Shown: one piece after another, positions 44,158-52,549 of the stretch
Layout of the letters: the number at the start of each line of letters is the position of its first letter
Numbering within the stretch: position 1 is the stretch's first letter
From: an uncultured Caryophanales bacterium
GTDB lineage: Bacteria; Bacillota_I; Bacilli_A; RFN20; CAG-826
Assembly (NCBI GenBank): GCA_937902735.1
Contig: CALELS010000013.1
Coordinates: 124,001 to 188,000 of the forward strand
Direction: 5' to 3'
DNA length: 64,000 nt
The notes under the pieces: model-generated
What the model was told of the DNA's origin: nothing
Databases searched by the model: none
What the model saw: the letters and a program-made list of their open reading frames with translations, nothing else
Position numbers and translations under genes: made by a program

Positions 44158-47151
44158 ATGGGATTATTTGGGGATATTAAGAATTGGATTGTTAATGCTT
44201 GGACCGTAAGCAATCGCTTTGATCCTTATTTTAATAATTTCAATCGGGACTTAAGCTATCTAAAAATTATCAAGGAAGATATAGACCCTGAAATTACAAA
44301 GATTTATAACCAGATTAAGGCCACAGCTCCTCAAAAATATGCGAAACAAATAGCCCAATATGAAGGAGCGATTGTTAAGATTAGAGACCACAATAATAAA
44401 GTTAATAGAATTAACGATGGGATGAGTGGCTTTGATTATGACAAAATCTTGGATAACCCGCATCACTTTGATTGCTCCTTAATTTCGAAGTATGTTGAAA
44501 TAGCTAATTTAATTAAAACCTTCCCCAAATATGGCTCACCGTATGATGAGTTTGTTGAACATGTTGATGATATACAGAAGTTTTATTACCAGTTAGTAGA
44601 AGAATATGATGCTGTTCTTGAATACAACGAATTGGCAACGATAGATTCGTCTCTAGGGTATATCGATTCAAGGCACAAAAACCAAATTATTGGAAAAAGA
44701 AACACTCTAAAAAATAAGATATCTGCTCACGGTAAAACGTTTTATATTTGGAGCAATAATTCAGTAGTTACCAATGCAATTAAAAAACACAACGAAGTGT
44801 TTATAGAAGAGAACAAATCAAATCCATTATTTAATTCTATTAATGAAAGAAGTTTAGACTCTGAACAAAGAGAAAGTGTTCTGACTGACGAATCTTCAAC
44901 TTTGGTAGTAGCTGGTGCTGGCAGTGGGAAAACATTAACAATATGTGGCAAGGTTGAGTATCTTTTAAAAGTTCAAAAGGTGAACCCTTCTGATATTCTT
45001 TTACTTTCTTATTCTAAGAAATCCGCTGAAGATCTTCAAAAAAAGGTAAGCAAAATTGATAGCAGACTAACCGTGGGCACATTTCATAAAATAGGTCTTG
45101 AAGTTTTAAAAGAAACCCAAAACAAAACCTTCATGGTCGAAGATCAATATAAGGCAATTATTGAAGCATATTTTAGAGAAGAGATGAGAAAAAGGCCTCA
45201 TATGCTTCAGACGATTTTAACTTATTATGGTTTGTATTTAACATCTGATAAGCATGATAAAAAATATAAAAATGAAGGTGAAATGTACGAAGACTTAAGA
45301 AAGTCCGATTTTTCAACATTAAGAACCCAACTTCTTTCATTAACAAACGATATTAATAAACGTGAAACAATTAAAAAAGAGTTAGTAAAGAGCTTTGAAG
45401 AAATGGCCATTGCTAACTGGTATTTTATTAATGGTATAGATTATATCTATGAAGCCCCATATGAAAAAGATGTCTCCACCGCAGACAAAAGACAATACAT
45501 GCCAGATTTTCGCTTGCCTAAGTACAAAATCTATCATGAACATTATGGAATTAATAAACAAGGCAGAGCAGACCAATTTGAAGGTCAAGAAGCAGCGATG
45601 TATGTTGCTAATATGCAATGGAAGAGGACTATTCACCAGCAGAACAACACGGTTTGTATTGAAACCTATTCGTATGAATTTGATGATGGTACTGTCTTCG
45701 ATAAGTTGGAAAAGGAACTCAAGAGCAGAGGCGTGATTTTTAAGCCACTTGAGGATGATCAAATATTCAATGCTCTAGAGTCAATTTATGAAGGCCAGGC
45801 TTTTAAGTCGTTTATTAACTTGATTAGAACATTTCTAAGTCTTTATAAGGCGGTTTATAGAAGTGCTGATGGTTTTGAGGAATTAAAGAAATTTGAGTTC
45901 GCAAATAGATATGAAAGAAAGCGCGCAGATTTTTTCTTAGATATTGTCAAAGACGTTTATCTTTACTACATGGAGTATTTACGTAGAGAGGACAAAATTG
46001 ACTTTGACGATATGATTCTTCAATCAACAATTGATTTAGACAAGACAGATAAATTCAAATACAAATACATTATTGTTGATGAGTTCCAAGATATTTCTGT
46101 GAGCAGGATGAAATTCCTTAAAAAGCTCATTTCTCACGGAGATTCAAAACTATTTGCCGTTGGTGATGACTGGCAGGCTATTTATAGATTCTCTGGATGT
46201 GATTTGAATATATTCTTAAAATTCCCAGATTACTTTGGTGAATCAGCAATTACTAAAATAACAACCACTCATAGAAATTCGCAGGAACTTCAAGATATTG
46301 CTGGACCATTTATCAAGGCTAATCCAGAACAATTTGATAAGAAGATTAACTCTGCTCGTCACCTAGAACACCCTGTTCAGATTATGTATTACTCCGATAA
46401 GAAATATTATGCCTTTTTGGATGTTCTTAAAGAAATTGCAAAGATTAATAAAGAAGCAAAGGTATTGATTTTAGGCAGAAATAATAAGGATTTTGAGGAT
46501 ATTGCATTAGACACCAGAGTGTATATTGATTTCAGAGAATCTAATGAAACCAGAACAGTAGTTAAGGTGAGAGATTATCCTAAAATGCAATTATCTTATA
46601 GTACAGTTCATGGTTCAAAAGGTTTAGAAGAAGACTATGTCATTATTATTAACGCAGATGATTCTAGGCTTGGATTCCCAAATAAAATGGAAGATGATGA
46701 ACTTCTTGATATGGTTTTGAGTTCAAAAAGTGGCTACGAATATGCTGAAGAAAGACGTCTGTGGTATGTTGCTTTGACCAGAACAAGAAATTATACATAC
46801 ATAATCGCAAACAATGAAAACCCTTCTATCTTTGTAAAAGAAATAGAAAATCAATGTTTAGTTATGAATCCAAATATGGAAGTAAGCCATGAAGGAGAAA
46901 TATCTTGTCCTCGCTGCAAATCCGGTAGATTAGTTTTAAGAGCTAATGAAAGTGATGGCAGCAAATTCTATGGTTGCTCTAACTATCCATATTGCAACTA
47001 TTCCATTAATGATTTTAGGGCCGTCAAAAGAAATAAACGTTGTCCTCATTGCGGAGATATCATGGTCTTCAAAAAGGGCCCATATGGAGCTTTTTACGGT
47101 TGCCACAATTATCCTAGATGTAAGCACAAAGAGGAGTATGATGGCAAATAG
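44158..47151 (+). CDS. UvrD-type SF1 helicase with embedded nuclease-like motif and zinc ribbons
   Basis: 997 residues. Walker A VVAGAGSGKT (about 250-259), YSKKSAEDLQ, KYIIVDEFQDIS (Walker B, about 637), GDDWQAIYRFSG, HGSKGLEEDYVIII and WYVALTRTRN are SF1/UvrD helicase IV-like motifs. Between motifs Ia and II sits YMPDFRLPKYKIYHEHYGIN, a restriction-fold-like insertion as in helicase IV-related defence helicases. The C-terminus carries two topoisomerase-type C4 zinc ribbons (CPRC...CSNYPYC and CPHC...CHNYPRC). No ribosome site is visible, suggesting coupling to the gene six bases upstream. Likely DNA-processing part of a defence module. Confidence 0.85.
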   Translation: MGLFGDIKNWIVNAWTVSNRFDPYFNNFNRDLSYLKIIKEDIDPEITKIYNQIKATAPQKYAKQIAQYEGAIVKIRDHNNKVNRINDGMSGFDYDKILDNPHHFDCSLISKYVEIANLIKTFPKYGSPYDEFVEHVDDIQKFYYQLVEEYDAVLEYNELATIDSSLGYIDSRHKNQIIGKRNTLKNKISAHGKTFYIWSNNSVVTNAIKKHNEVFIEENKSNPLFNSINERSLDSEQRESVLTDESSTLVVAGAGSGKTLTICGKVEYLLKVQKVNPSDILLLSYSKKSAEDLQKKVSKIDSRLTVGTFHKIGLEVLKETQNKTFMVEDQYKAIIEAYFREEMRKRPHMLQTILTYYGLYLTSDKHDKKYKNEGEMYEDLRKSDFSTLRTQLLSLTNDINKRETIKKELVKSFEEMAIANWYFINGIDYIYEAPYEKDVSTADKRQYMPDFRLPKYKIYHEHYGINKQGRADQFEGQEAAMYVANMQWKRTIHQQNNTVCIETYSYEFDDGTVFDKLEKELKSRGVIFKPLEDDQIFNALESIYEGQAFKSFINLIRTFLSLYKAVYRSADGFEELKKFEFANRYERKRADFFLDIVKDVYLYYMEYLRREDKIDFDDMILQSTIDLDKTDKFKYKYIIVDEFQDISVSRMKFLKKLISHGDSKLFAVGDDWQAIYRFSGCDLNIFLKFPDYFGESAITKITTTHRNSQELQDIAGPFIKANPEQFDKKINSARHLEHPVQIMYYSDKKYYAFLDVLKEIAKINKEAKVLILGRNNKDFEDIALDTRVYIDFRESNETRTVVKVRDYPKMQLSYSTVHGSKGLEEDYVIIINADDSRLGFPNKMEDDELLDMVLSSKSGYEYAEERRLWYVALTRTRNYTYIIANNENPSIFVKEIENQCLVMNPNMEVSHEGEISCPRCKSGRLVLRANESDGSKFYGCSNYPYCNYSINDFRAVKRNKRCPHCGDIMVFKKGPYGAFYGCHNYPRCKHKEEYDGK

Positions 47152-47272
47152 GCAAAAATGCTGACAAACTGTTAAAACGAAGAAAATAGAAAAAAATTTA
47201 ATATCAACTAACTCTTTGAGTTAAAAAATATTAATAAAATTTGTTTGGAAAAAAATAGAAAAAGTCCCCTAC

Positions 47273-47291
47273 GGAAATACTTTGTATTTCC
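47273..47291 (+). promoter_or_regulatory. Palindrome GGAAATAC-TTT-GTATTTCC before the 47.3-kb gene
   Basis: Perfect 8-base arms, followed immediately by TTATATATAAT and AGGAGG, so it overlaps a promoter. Its core AATACTTTGTATT is repeated in the palindrome at 47804-47828. Probable shared operator. Confidence 0.5.
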
Positions 47292-47315
47292 TTATATATA
47301 ATAGGAGGACTATTT

Positions 47316-47726
47316 ATGAAAACAGTCAAAAATATGAACAGCGAAAAGCTCTCTTCAGATCTCAAAGAATCGTGGAGAATCGAAGAAAAACTACTGAAAA
47401 CAAACGATTCACTAACCGATGCAGAAATTCTGTTTTTAAAGACTAGAGCAGAAGAAGGCGTGCCCCTCGGTGAATTTGACTATGGTCTTTATTATTTGTT
47501 GGTGCAGAACGATGAAAAAACTGCAGAGGAATGGTGGAGTAAATTCTTTTATCACAGTAATGGCTTTGGCCTTTGGAAGGCTAGTGGCATATTTGCTTAT
47601 TTAGGCGATCAGTATTACGACTGGTCTATGAGATGCTTGCGAAGAAGCGCTTGGAGGCAGTTTAAGCTTTCTAAGATGATGCTCGCCGATATGAAGAAAA
47701 ATCCATATAAATTTCCAGAAGCATAA
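47316..47726 (+). CDS. Hypothetical helical protein
   Basis: 136 residues, all-helical with EAWWSKFFYHSN-like aromatic repeats (AEEWWSKFFYHSNGFG, LWKASGIFAYLGDQYYDW) reminiscent of one or two Sel1/TPR-like hairpins. No catalytic residues recognised. Strong ribosome site AGGAGG. Monocistronic: palindromic promoter before it and a terminator after it. Confidence 0.6.
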   Translation: MKTVKNMNSEKLSSDLKESWRIEEKLLKTNDSLTDAEILFLKTRAEEGVPLGEFDYGLYYLLVQNDEKTAEEWWSKFFYHSNGFGLWKASGIFAYLGDQYYDWSMRCLRRSAWRQFKLSKMMLADMKKNPYKFPEA

Positions 47727-47735
47727 AAGTATTAG

Positions 47736-47761
47736 GTGGCGTAAATTGCCACTTTTCTTTT
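47736..47761 (+). terminator. Rho-independent terminator
   Basis: GTGGC-GTAAATT-GCCAC followed by TTTTCTTTT, nine bases after the stop. Confidence 0.75.
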
Positions 47762-47803
47762 AACCACCATCGTGATATGATTTTAAGGTCAAAAATGCCA
47801 CTT

Positions 47804-47828
47804 TTATATAATACTTTGTATTATATAA
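47804..47828. repeat. 11-bp palindrome with AATACTTTGTATT core
   Basis: TTATATAATAC-TTT-GTATTATATAA, perfect. Shares 13 bases with the palindrome at 47273-47291. Lies upstream of the Fic gene promoter. Confidence 0.55.
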
Positions 47829-47846
47829 GTCCAAGGTCTTGCACCC

Positions 47847-47864
47847 TGTATCAGGGAATATGTT
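47847..47864 (+). repeat. TGTATCAGGGAATATGTT, copy related to 23.2 kb inverted repeat
   Basis: Eighteen bases identical to the minus strand of 23209-23226; 14 of them (TCAGGGAATATGTT) also occur on the plus strand at 23267-23280. Preceded by CCCTG so that CCCTG-TAT-CAGGG forms a small hairpin. Possible attachment-site core. Confidence 0.55.
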
Positions 47865-47931
47865 AGAAGTTTATTGCATTGCAATACTTTTTTAAAAATG
47901 CAGATTATTTTGTAATAAAAATAAGCACATA

Positions 47932-47960
47932 TTGATAACGTGCACAAAAAATGATAAAAT
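47932..47960 (+). promoter_or_regulatory. Promoter of the Fic gene
   Basis: TTGATA (47932-47937), 17-base spacer, TAAAAT (47955-47960); start codon 20 bases downstream. Confidence 0.6.
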
Positions 47961-47979
47961 TTGGGCACGAGGTAAATAT

Positions 47980-49035
47980 ATGCACAAGTTACCGCTTGAT
48001 TATAACTATAACGATATTGATGTTTTAAAAGCATTAAATTCTGCAAACAATAAGATTGGAGAATTGAATGGCATTATCAATTTATTACCGAACCCGAACA
48101 TTATTTTAAATGCAGTTATATTGGGTGAAGCTAAAGAGTCCAGTGAAATCGAAAACATAGTAACTACATTTGATGAAATCTTTAAAGAAATAACGTTGAA
48201 AGTTAATAATACTGCCTCTAAAGAAGTAGTGAATTATCGACAAGCTATTTTAAGCGGCTATAAATTTATTAAGGATAATGGTTTTATTTCTTCAAGAATG
48301 TTAATTAATATCCATCACATTATTGAACCAGATGTTGGGGGTATTAGAAAAATACCAGGTACAGTTGTTAAGAATACCAAAACTGGTGAAATACTACATA
48401 CTCCTCCTCAAAACGAAGAAGAAATTAGAGATTATTTGTCTAATTTGGAAAAATACATTAATTATGATGATTTAGAAGATGTTGATCCAATTATTAAAAT
48501 GGCAATTATTCATTATCAATTTGAATCTATTCATCCTTTTCATGATGGGAACGGAAGAACTGGTAGGATGCTTAATGTTTTATATTTAGTGCTTAAAAAT
48601 AAAATAAGCCTCCCTATCTTATATTTGTCAAAATATATTAATTTCACCAAAGATGAATATTATAAGCATCTCTATAACATTAGGTTAGATAATAAATATA
48701 TTAAGGATTATTTACTTTACATGATTGAAGGCGTTAATAAGATGTCATCTTTTACTATTGATTTCATTAAATCTTTTAGAAATCTGATGGATGACGCTTC
48801 AGAGCTAATTAAAGAAAAATGCCCAAAAATCTATTCTCATGAACTTGTTGAATATCTATTCTATGACTTTTATACAAAAAACGAATATTTAAGAGACGCT
48901 CTCAACATTTCTAGAAATACTGCATCTAAATATTTGAAAGAATTAGAAGAAGCTGGAGTTCTTATTTCTGAAATGGTTGGTAAAGAAAAAATATTTAAAA
49001 ACGCTTATTTATATTCTCTTATCGAAAAATGGTGA
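47980..49035 (+). CDS. Fic family protein with built-in inhibitory motif
   Basis: 351 residues from the ATG at 47980 (GAGG eight bases upstream). Active site HPFHDGNGRTGR (about 186-197) is complete, so AMP transfer to a protein target is possible. An N-terminal SSEIEN (about 52-57) matches the (S/T)xxxE(G/N) inhibitory helix of class II Fic proteins, whose Glu blocks ATP binding. The C-terminus is a winged-helix-like domain (LRDALNISRNTASKYLKELE), suggesting DNA binding or autoregulation. Stands alone with its own promoter; no separate antitoxin needed. Confidence 0.9.
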   Translation: MHKLPLDYNYNDIDVLKALNSANNKIGELNGIINLLPNPNIILNAVILGEAKESSEIENIVTTFDEIFKEITLKVNNTASKEVVNYRQAILSGYKFIKDNGFISSRMLINIHHIIEPDVGGIRKIPGTVVKNTKTGEILHTPPQNEEEIRDYLSNLEKYINYDDLEDVDPIIKMAIIHYQFESIHPFHDGNGRTGRMLNVLYLVLKNKISLPILYLSKYINFTKDEYYKHLYNIRLDNKYIKDYLLYMIEGVNKMSSFTIDFIKSFRNLMDDASELIKEKCPKIYSHELVEYLFYDFYTKNEYLRDALNISRNTASKYLKELEEAGVLISEMVGKEKIFKNAYLYSLIEKW

Positions 49036-49359
49036 TAAAAAGAAATGCTTTTATTGCATTTCTCAAAAACATAGTTAAGCGACACAAAACAGTGACTAAA
49101 AAATGCCCAAAAACATAGTAGACCAACCTATAATTTGGCTTTGTTTTCACAATCTTGGATATCATTTTTCAGCATGTACCGTGTACTCTTATTGTTTTTA
49201 TGTTCAATAAGGAACTCTTTTTATAGGTTAAACCTATAAGAATGAAAGAACTATTGAGCTAATTTGCTTAAAATATACCTATTTTTCGGCGAAATCTAAA
49301 AATATACCAACTTACAAGTAAAACTTTACATATATGTCTAGTTGTGCTTAAATTATGGT
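49036..49359. other. Intergenic region with hairpin and direct repeats before abiEi
   Basis: Holds hairpin AGAAATGC-TTTTATT-GCATTTCT (49041-49063, T-run on the minus strand), direct repeat CAAAAACATAGT (49064-49075, 49108-49119), and direct repeat AAAATATACC (49270-49279, 49299-49308) just upstream of the AbiEi start; the latter may be an operator for the antitoxin. Confidence 0.45.
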
Positions 49360-50094
49360 ATGAAAACTCTACCAATAATCTTTAAATATGAAGATATAAA
49401 GGTATTTTATCCAAATGTAGCAGCCTTTTATGCTTTTGTTGATCGCGCTTCAAAGCGTGGAGAGATTAAACAAATAAAAAGAGGGATATATGCACTAGTA
49501 AATCCATCTACCGGAAATATCTTTGCAACTAAATTCCAAATAGCAAGCCATCTATTTAATGACGCTTATTTTTCATATCATGAGGCTCTAGAATACTATG
49601 GTTTAGCTAATCAATCTTTTGTTTCCTATTTCACTTATTTAACCCATGTTTATGTTGATGATGTGGTTTTTGATGACATAATATATCATTCAAAAAAGAG
49701 CGGATATGATTTAGAAATTCTTAACCGTATGAAAGAAGAAGATATTCGCGTTGTTTCTTTAGAACGCGCAATAGTGGATTCGATAGATTCTCCTTCTCTT
49801 GCGGGTGGTCTTGAAGAAATAGAATACGCTCTTAGTAATTGTCGTAGACTTAAAATAGATAAGATCGAGATGCTTTTAAAGCATTATGATAAATCATTCT
49901 TATATCAGAAAGCCGGATATTTATTTGAAAAACATTTTGGTGAAAAAATACCAGAATCGTTTTATAAATTATGTTTATCTAAGATAGGCAACAAGATTAA
50001 TTATTTTGAATCTAAAGTTGGCCACTCTAAATTAATACTTAAGTGGAAATTAATGGTGCCATTAGAAAGGAGCATGCCTGATGAATTATACTAG
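49360..50094 (+). CDS. abiEi: AbiEi antitoxin/transcriptional autoregulator
   Basis: 244 residues from the ATG at 49360; the gene is nearly leaderless. YAFVDRASKRGEIKQIKRGIYAL is the N-terminal winged helix of AbiEi; AYFSYHEALEYYGLANQS and VVSLERAIVDSID are conserved family blocks. Length and layout are normal. AbiEi represses its operon through repeats and neutralises AbiEii in a type IV system. Here the partner gene overlaps by 14 bases but is truncated, so the antitoxin may now be an orphan regulator. Confidence 0.85.
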   Translation: MKTLPIIFKYEDIKVFYPNVAAFYAFVDRASKRGEIKQIKRGIYALVNPSTGNIFATKFQIASHLFNDAYFSYHEALEYYGLANQSFVSYFTYLTHVYVDDVVFDDIIYHSKKSGYDLEILNRMKEEDIRVVSLERAIVDSIDSPSLAGGLEEIEYALSNCRRLKIDKIEMLLKHYDKSFLYQKAGYLFEKHFGEKIPESFYKLCLSKIGNKINYFESKVGHSKLILKWKLMVPLERSMPDELY

Positions 50095-50620
50095 AAAATA
50101 TATTGAATCATTAAACAAAGACAACAATTTCATTCAAAACAATCTTGAAAAAGTAGTTAGGCTTTTAGACGTTCTTATATTTATATCCACTGAATTAGAT
50201 CCATATGGGGACAAGCTTGTTCTTAAAGGCGGTACCGCCATTAATTTGATGTATACCAATTTAGCAAGATTAAGCGTTGATATTGATTTAGATTATATTG
50301 GTTCACTTGATAAAGAAAAAGCTAGCAAAGATAGAGATATAATCATGGACGCTTTGGATAATTATATGCTTGGCGTAGGCTATGACATTTCTTCTAAATC
50401 TAGAGGAAGTGTTATTCTAGCCAGTAGAACATATTCATTTACCAATGCTTCTCACAATAAAGACAATATTAAAGTCGAAATCAATTTCATTGATAGAATC
50501 CACATTAGTCAAAGCATTAGAAAGAAAATTACTTATTTTGAAAAAGAAGTAATGGTGCATACTCTTCCTTCTCCGTACTATTGTGGACTAAGAAGTATGA
50601 ATCATTACTGGTTTTATTGA
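50081..50620 (+). pseudogene. abiEii: Truncated AbiEii nucleotidyltransferase toxin
   Basis: 179 residues; family members are about 270-310. LVLKGGTAINLMYTNLARLS then VDIDLDYIG gives the GGT...D-x-D nucleotidyltransferase motif (G50-G51-T52, D67, D69), so the first half is intact. After about residue 160 the sequence (HTLPSPYYCGLRSMNHYWFY) stops resembling the family and overlaps, antisense, the end of the gene at 50529. The second half, with the remaining catalytic Lys/Asp motifs, is absent, so activity is unlikely. Confidence 0.75.
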
Positions 50621-50816
50621 GGCCATTAAGGTATTCGTCATAATCAATTTCAGCAACGCTTCTTATCGCGTCTTTATGATGATGTTTAACTCTAGGGGAA
50701 TTTCTCACCTTAAGAGCGGCTTCTTTACCATCTTCAGCACATACGTAGAACATCTTAATAATGTAATTGTTTCTACCAACGTGTCCGCATTTAGCTTCAA
50801 CCTCGTAATACCTCAT
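50529..50816 (-). CDS. AKCGHVG-family hypothetical protein, copy 2, possibly 3'-truncated
   Basis: 95 residues, start preceded by GAGGAGG. MRYYEVEAKCGHVGRNNYII and RVKHHHKDAIRSVAEIDYD match the protein at 26177. After about residue 70 the similarity ends and the frame runs antisense into the truncated abiEii gene, so its own 3' end was probably replaced at the same recombination junction. The first copy sits upstream of nrdG; here it is alone. Function unknown. Confidence 0.55.
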   Translation of the reverse strand: MRYYEVEAKCGHVGRNNYIIKMFYVCAEDGKEAALKVRNSPRVKHHHKDAIRSVAEIDYDEYLNGLNKTSNDSYFLVHNSTEKEEYAPLLLFQNK

Positions 50817-51019
50817 ACTTTTTGCCTCCTCAACTTTGACGCTGATAGTTTACAACGCCGAGGAAACAAAAATAACGAGTGTGTACTTAATTCATTTCTA
50901 AACACAATTTTATCAGTTTAGTTTTACTTTAGAAAGCACCACAGTCGTTAAAGTAAAGATATGTTCCCGCCTTCAAGGGTAAAGCGGAAAATCTGGGTTG
51001 AGAAGAAGATAAAAATAAA

Positions 51020-51058
51020 AAGCCAACTTTCCACTTGATTTTTTCAGAGAGCTGGCTC
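51020..51058. terminator. Terminator hairpin, better on the minus strand
   Basis: AGCCAACT pairs with AGCTGGCT (one mismatch); minus-strand reading is followed by TTTTTATTTTT. It closes the cassette array on its left. The remaining 50817-51114 sequence shows nothing else. Confidence 0.55.
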
Positions 51059-51114
51059 TTTTCAGTTAAGGAAATTGGCACTAAAAGCATATACAATATA
51101 CTTTTATTCATGCA

Positions 51115-51183
51115 TTATTTCTTTAAAGCTAATCCCACAATGGTTTCAACGTGGGGTTGAAATGGAAACATGACAAGCTTTGT
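51115..51183 (-). repeat. Methyltransferase 3'-end scar A
   Basis: Minus-strand frame KLVMFPFQPHVETIVGLALK-K-stop. MFP-x-x-PHVETI resembles the C-terminal MFPxTxHVE(T/C)V of RlmCD/RumA-type rRNA uracil-5 methyltransferases. Only about 23 codons exist; nothing upstream continues the gene. Interpreted as an attachment-site remnant. Confidence 0.55.
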
Positions 51184-51219
51184 TATTTTAAGAAAAAAAG
51201 CAAAAAATGCTTAGATAGA

Positions 51220-52161
51220 CTAGAATCTCATCCAACAATTCCTTAAAAATAGTTTAATTGATACTAAATCTTTATCTTCGTAATAGTTAACAAGATTCTT
51301 CTTAAATTCATCAACCTTGCCATAATCGATTACAAGCAAGCCCTGTCCTTTAGAAATCAAGTAATGATTCGCATATATAATAGCAGTTCTTTTATTGCCG
51401 TCATTGTAGATTTGAGTCTTCATAACATAAAGGCATAGCTCTATGGCCTTATCGATATCGTCTAATTTGCTTTCTAATAAGTCTCTAATATCTTGCTTTA
51501 CTTTATCTTCAAATGGGATAGGTGGAATATAAGAAGAACCTCCAATTGTCACTGGTACACCTCTTATTCTTCCTCCATCAGGAATTGCTAATAGACCTTC
51601 ATTTACTAGCCTAGCAATATAAGAAGCTAAGTAATAATCACTTGGAGTTTGAATAACATCTTTATCTAAAATGAACTGCCAGGCGTGCTTTAAATTAATA
51701 ATCTTTTGAACATCTTCAGCCTTAACATTTTTAACAATGCCGTTATCTATAATTGCTTCGGTATCTGGAAAAGTGGTTCCCACGCCTTCTAATACTGCTT
51801 GATCATAAATAATTTTTTTCATATTGGTACGAGCAAAATCTAAATTGAGAACAACTCTGTCTGACAATTCTTCTTCCCTATAGCCAAGTAAGGCCAGTTC
51901 TTTTTCAATTTGTCTAATTTCTTTTCGTATTGTTTTAGCTTCAACATTATTACGAAGCAAAGTGGTATATAGTTCCTCACTATATTCGCCAACATAAGTA
52001 GATTTAACTTTGTCTAATTCTCTTTTACGAATATATACATATCTTTTATTAGAGATTGTCTTAATCTCGGGAGTGCCATCGTATGGTAAAAGATTTAAAC
52101 GTGCTTGTAGCTCAGCGCGTCTGTTGAGTAACTCTTGAATTTTAGAAACTAAATTTTCCAT
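51220..52161 (-). CDS. Fic/Doc-fold protein lacking the catalytic His
   Basis: 313 residues from the ATG at 52159-52161 (AAGGAGG six bases upstream). N-terminal coiled coil and ARLNLLPYDGTPEIK region; Fic core near residue 265 reads TQIYNDGNKRTAIIYANHYL, where the usual H-x-F-x-D-G-N-(K/G)-R has Gln in place of His. The phosphate-binding loop DGNKR is intact. AMPylation normally needs that His, so this may be inactive, a binder, or use other chemistry. First cassette of the scar array; neighbours are scars A and B. Confidence 0.75.
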   Translation of the reverse strand: MENLVSKIQELLNRRAELQARLNLLPYDGTPEIKTISNKRYVYIRKRELDKVKSTYVGEYSEELYTTLLRNNVEAKTIRKEIRQIEKELALLGYREEELSDRVVLNLDFARTNMKKIIYDQAVLEGVGTTFPDTEAIIDNGIVKNVKAEDVQKIINLKHAWQFILDKDVIQTPSDYYLASYIARLVNEGLLAIPDGGRIRGVPVTIGGSSYIPPIPFEDKVKQDIRDLLESKLDDIDKAIELCLYVMKTQIYNDGNKRTAIIYANHYLISKGQGLLVIDYGKVDEFKKNLVNYYEDKDLVSIKLFLRNCWMRF

Positions 52162-52416
52162 ACAATACCTCCTTAGGGAACTTTTCGCTTTGATTATATT
52201 ATATTTGTTCCCTAAATTCAATGTAAACTATGTTCTAACACAAGCAAAAAGAAATGTTTCCAATAACAACGGTTAAGCATCGATATAAAGCACTTTTTCA
52301 ATAGACATGTTGCCGGCGACAAGATGGTTGACACAAATACTAAAAATCATAAAGAAAAAAATATTACTTAATGGGTTTCGGCTCTAACAATTATATTAAA
52401 AAGTATATATTATACT
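52162..52416. other. Intergenic part of cassette 1
   Basis: Contains the Fic-like leader and, next to scar B, an 8-base dyad AAAGTATA-TAT-style at 52400-52418. No gene seen. Confidence 0.4.
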
Positions 52417-52473
52417 TTATTGTTTCAAAGATAAGCCCACAATTGTCTCAACGTGCGATGACACAAAACTTGA
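52417..52473 (-). repeat. Methyltransferase 3'-end scar B
   Basis: Minus-strand frame SSFVSSHVETIVGLSLKQ-stop. Shares HVETIVGL with scar A but differs in flanking bases, so the two derive from different donors. Confidence 0.55.
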
Positions 52474-52501
52474 ATAATTATCCCCTAACGTGGAGACTAG
52501 T

Positions 52502-52546
52502 TAAATAACATGTCTAAAGGCATACAATTGCTAAATAACATGTCTA
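52502..52546. repeat. Direct repeat TAAATAACATGTCTA, two copies
   Basis: Exact 15-base copies at 52502-52516 and 52532-52546, 30 bases apart, just 3' of the DUF4143 gene. Origin unknown. Confidence 0.6.
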
Positions 52547-52549
52547 TTA

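Noticed and set aside
47932..47979. Longer start for the Fic protein at 47932
   Set aside because: That start overlaps the promoter -35 box; the ATG at 47980 has a ribosome site.
49041..49063. Terminator for the Fic gene
   Set aside because: The hairpin is good but its T-run is on the minus strand, so it does not clearly end the plus-strand gene.
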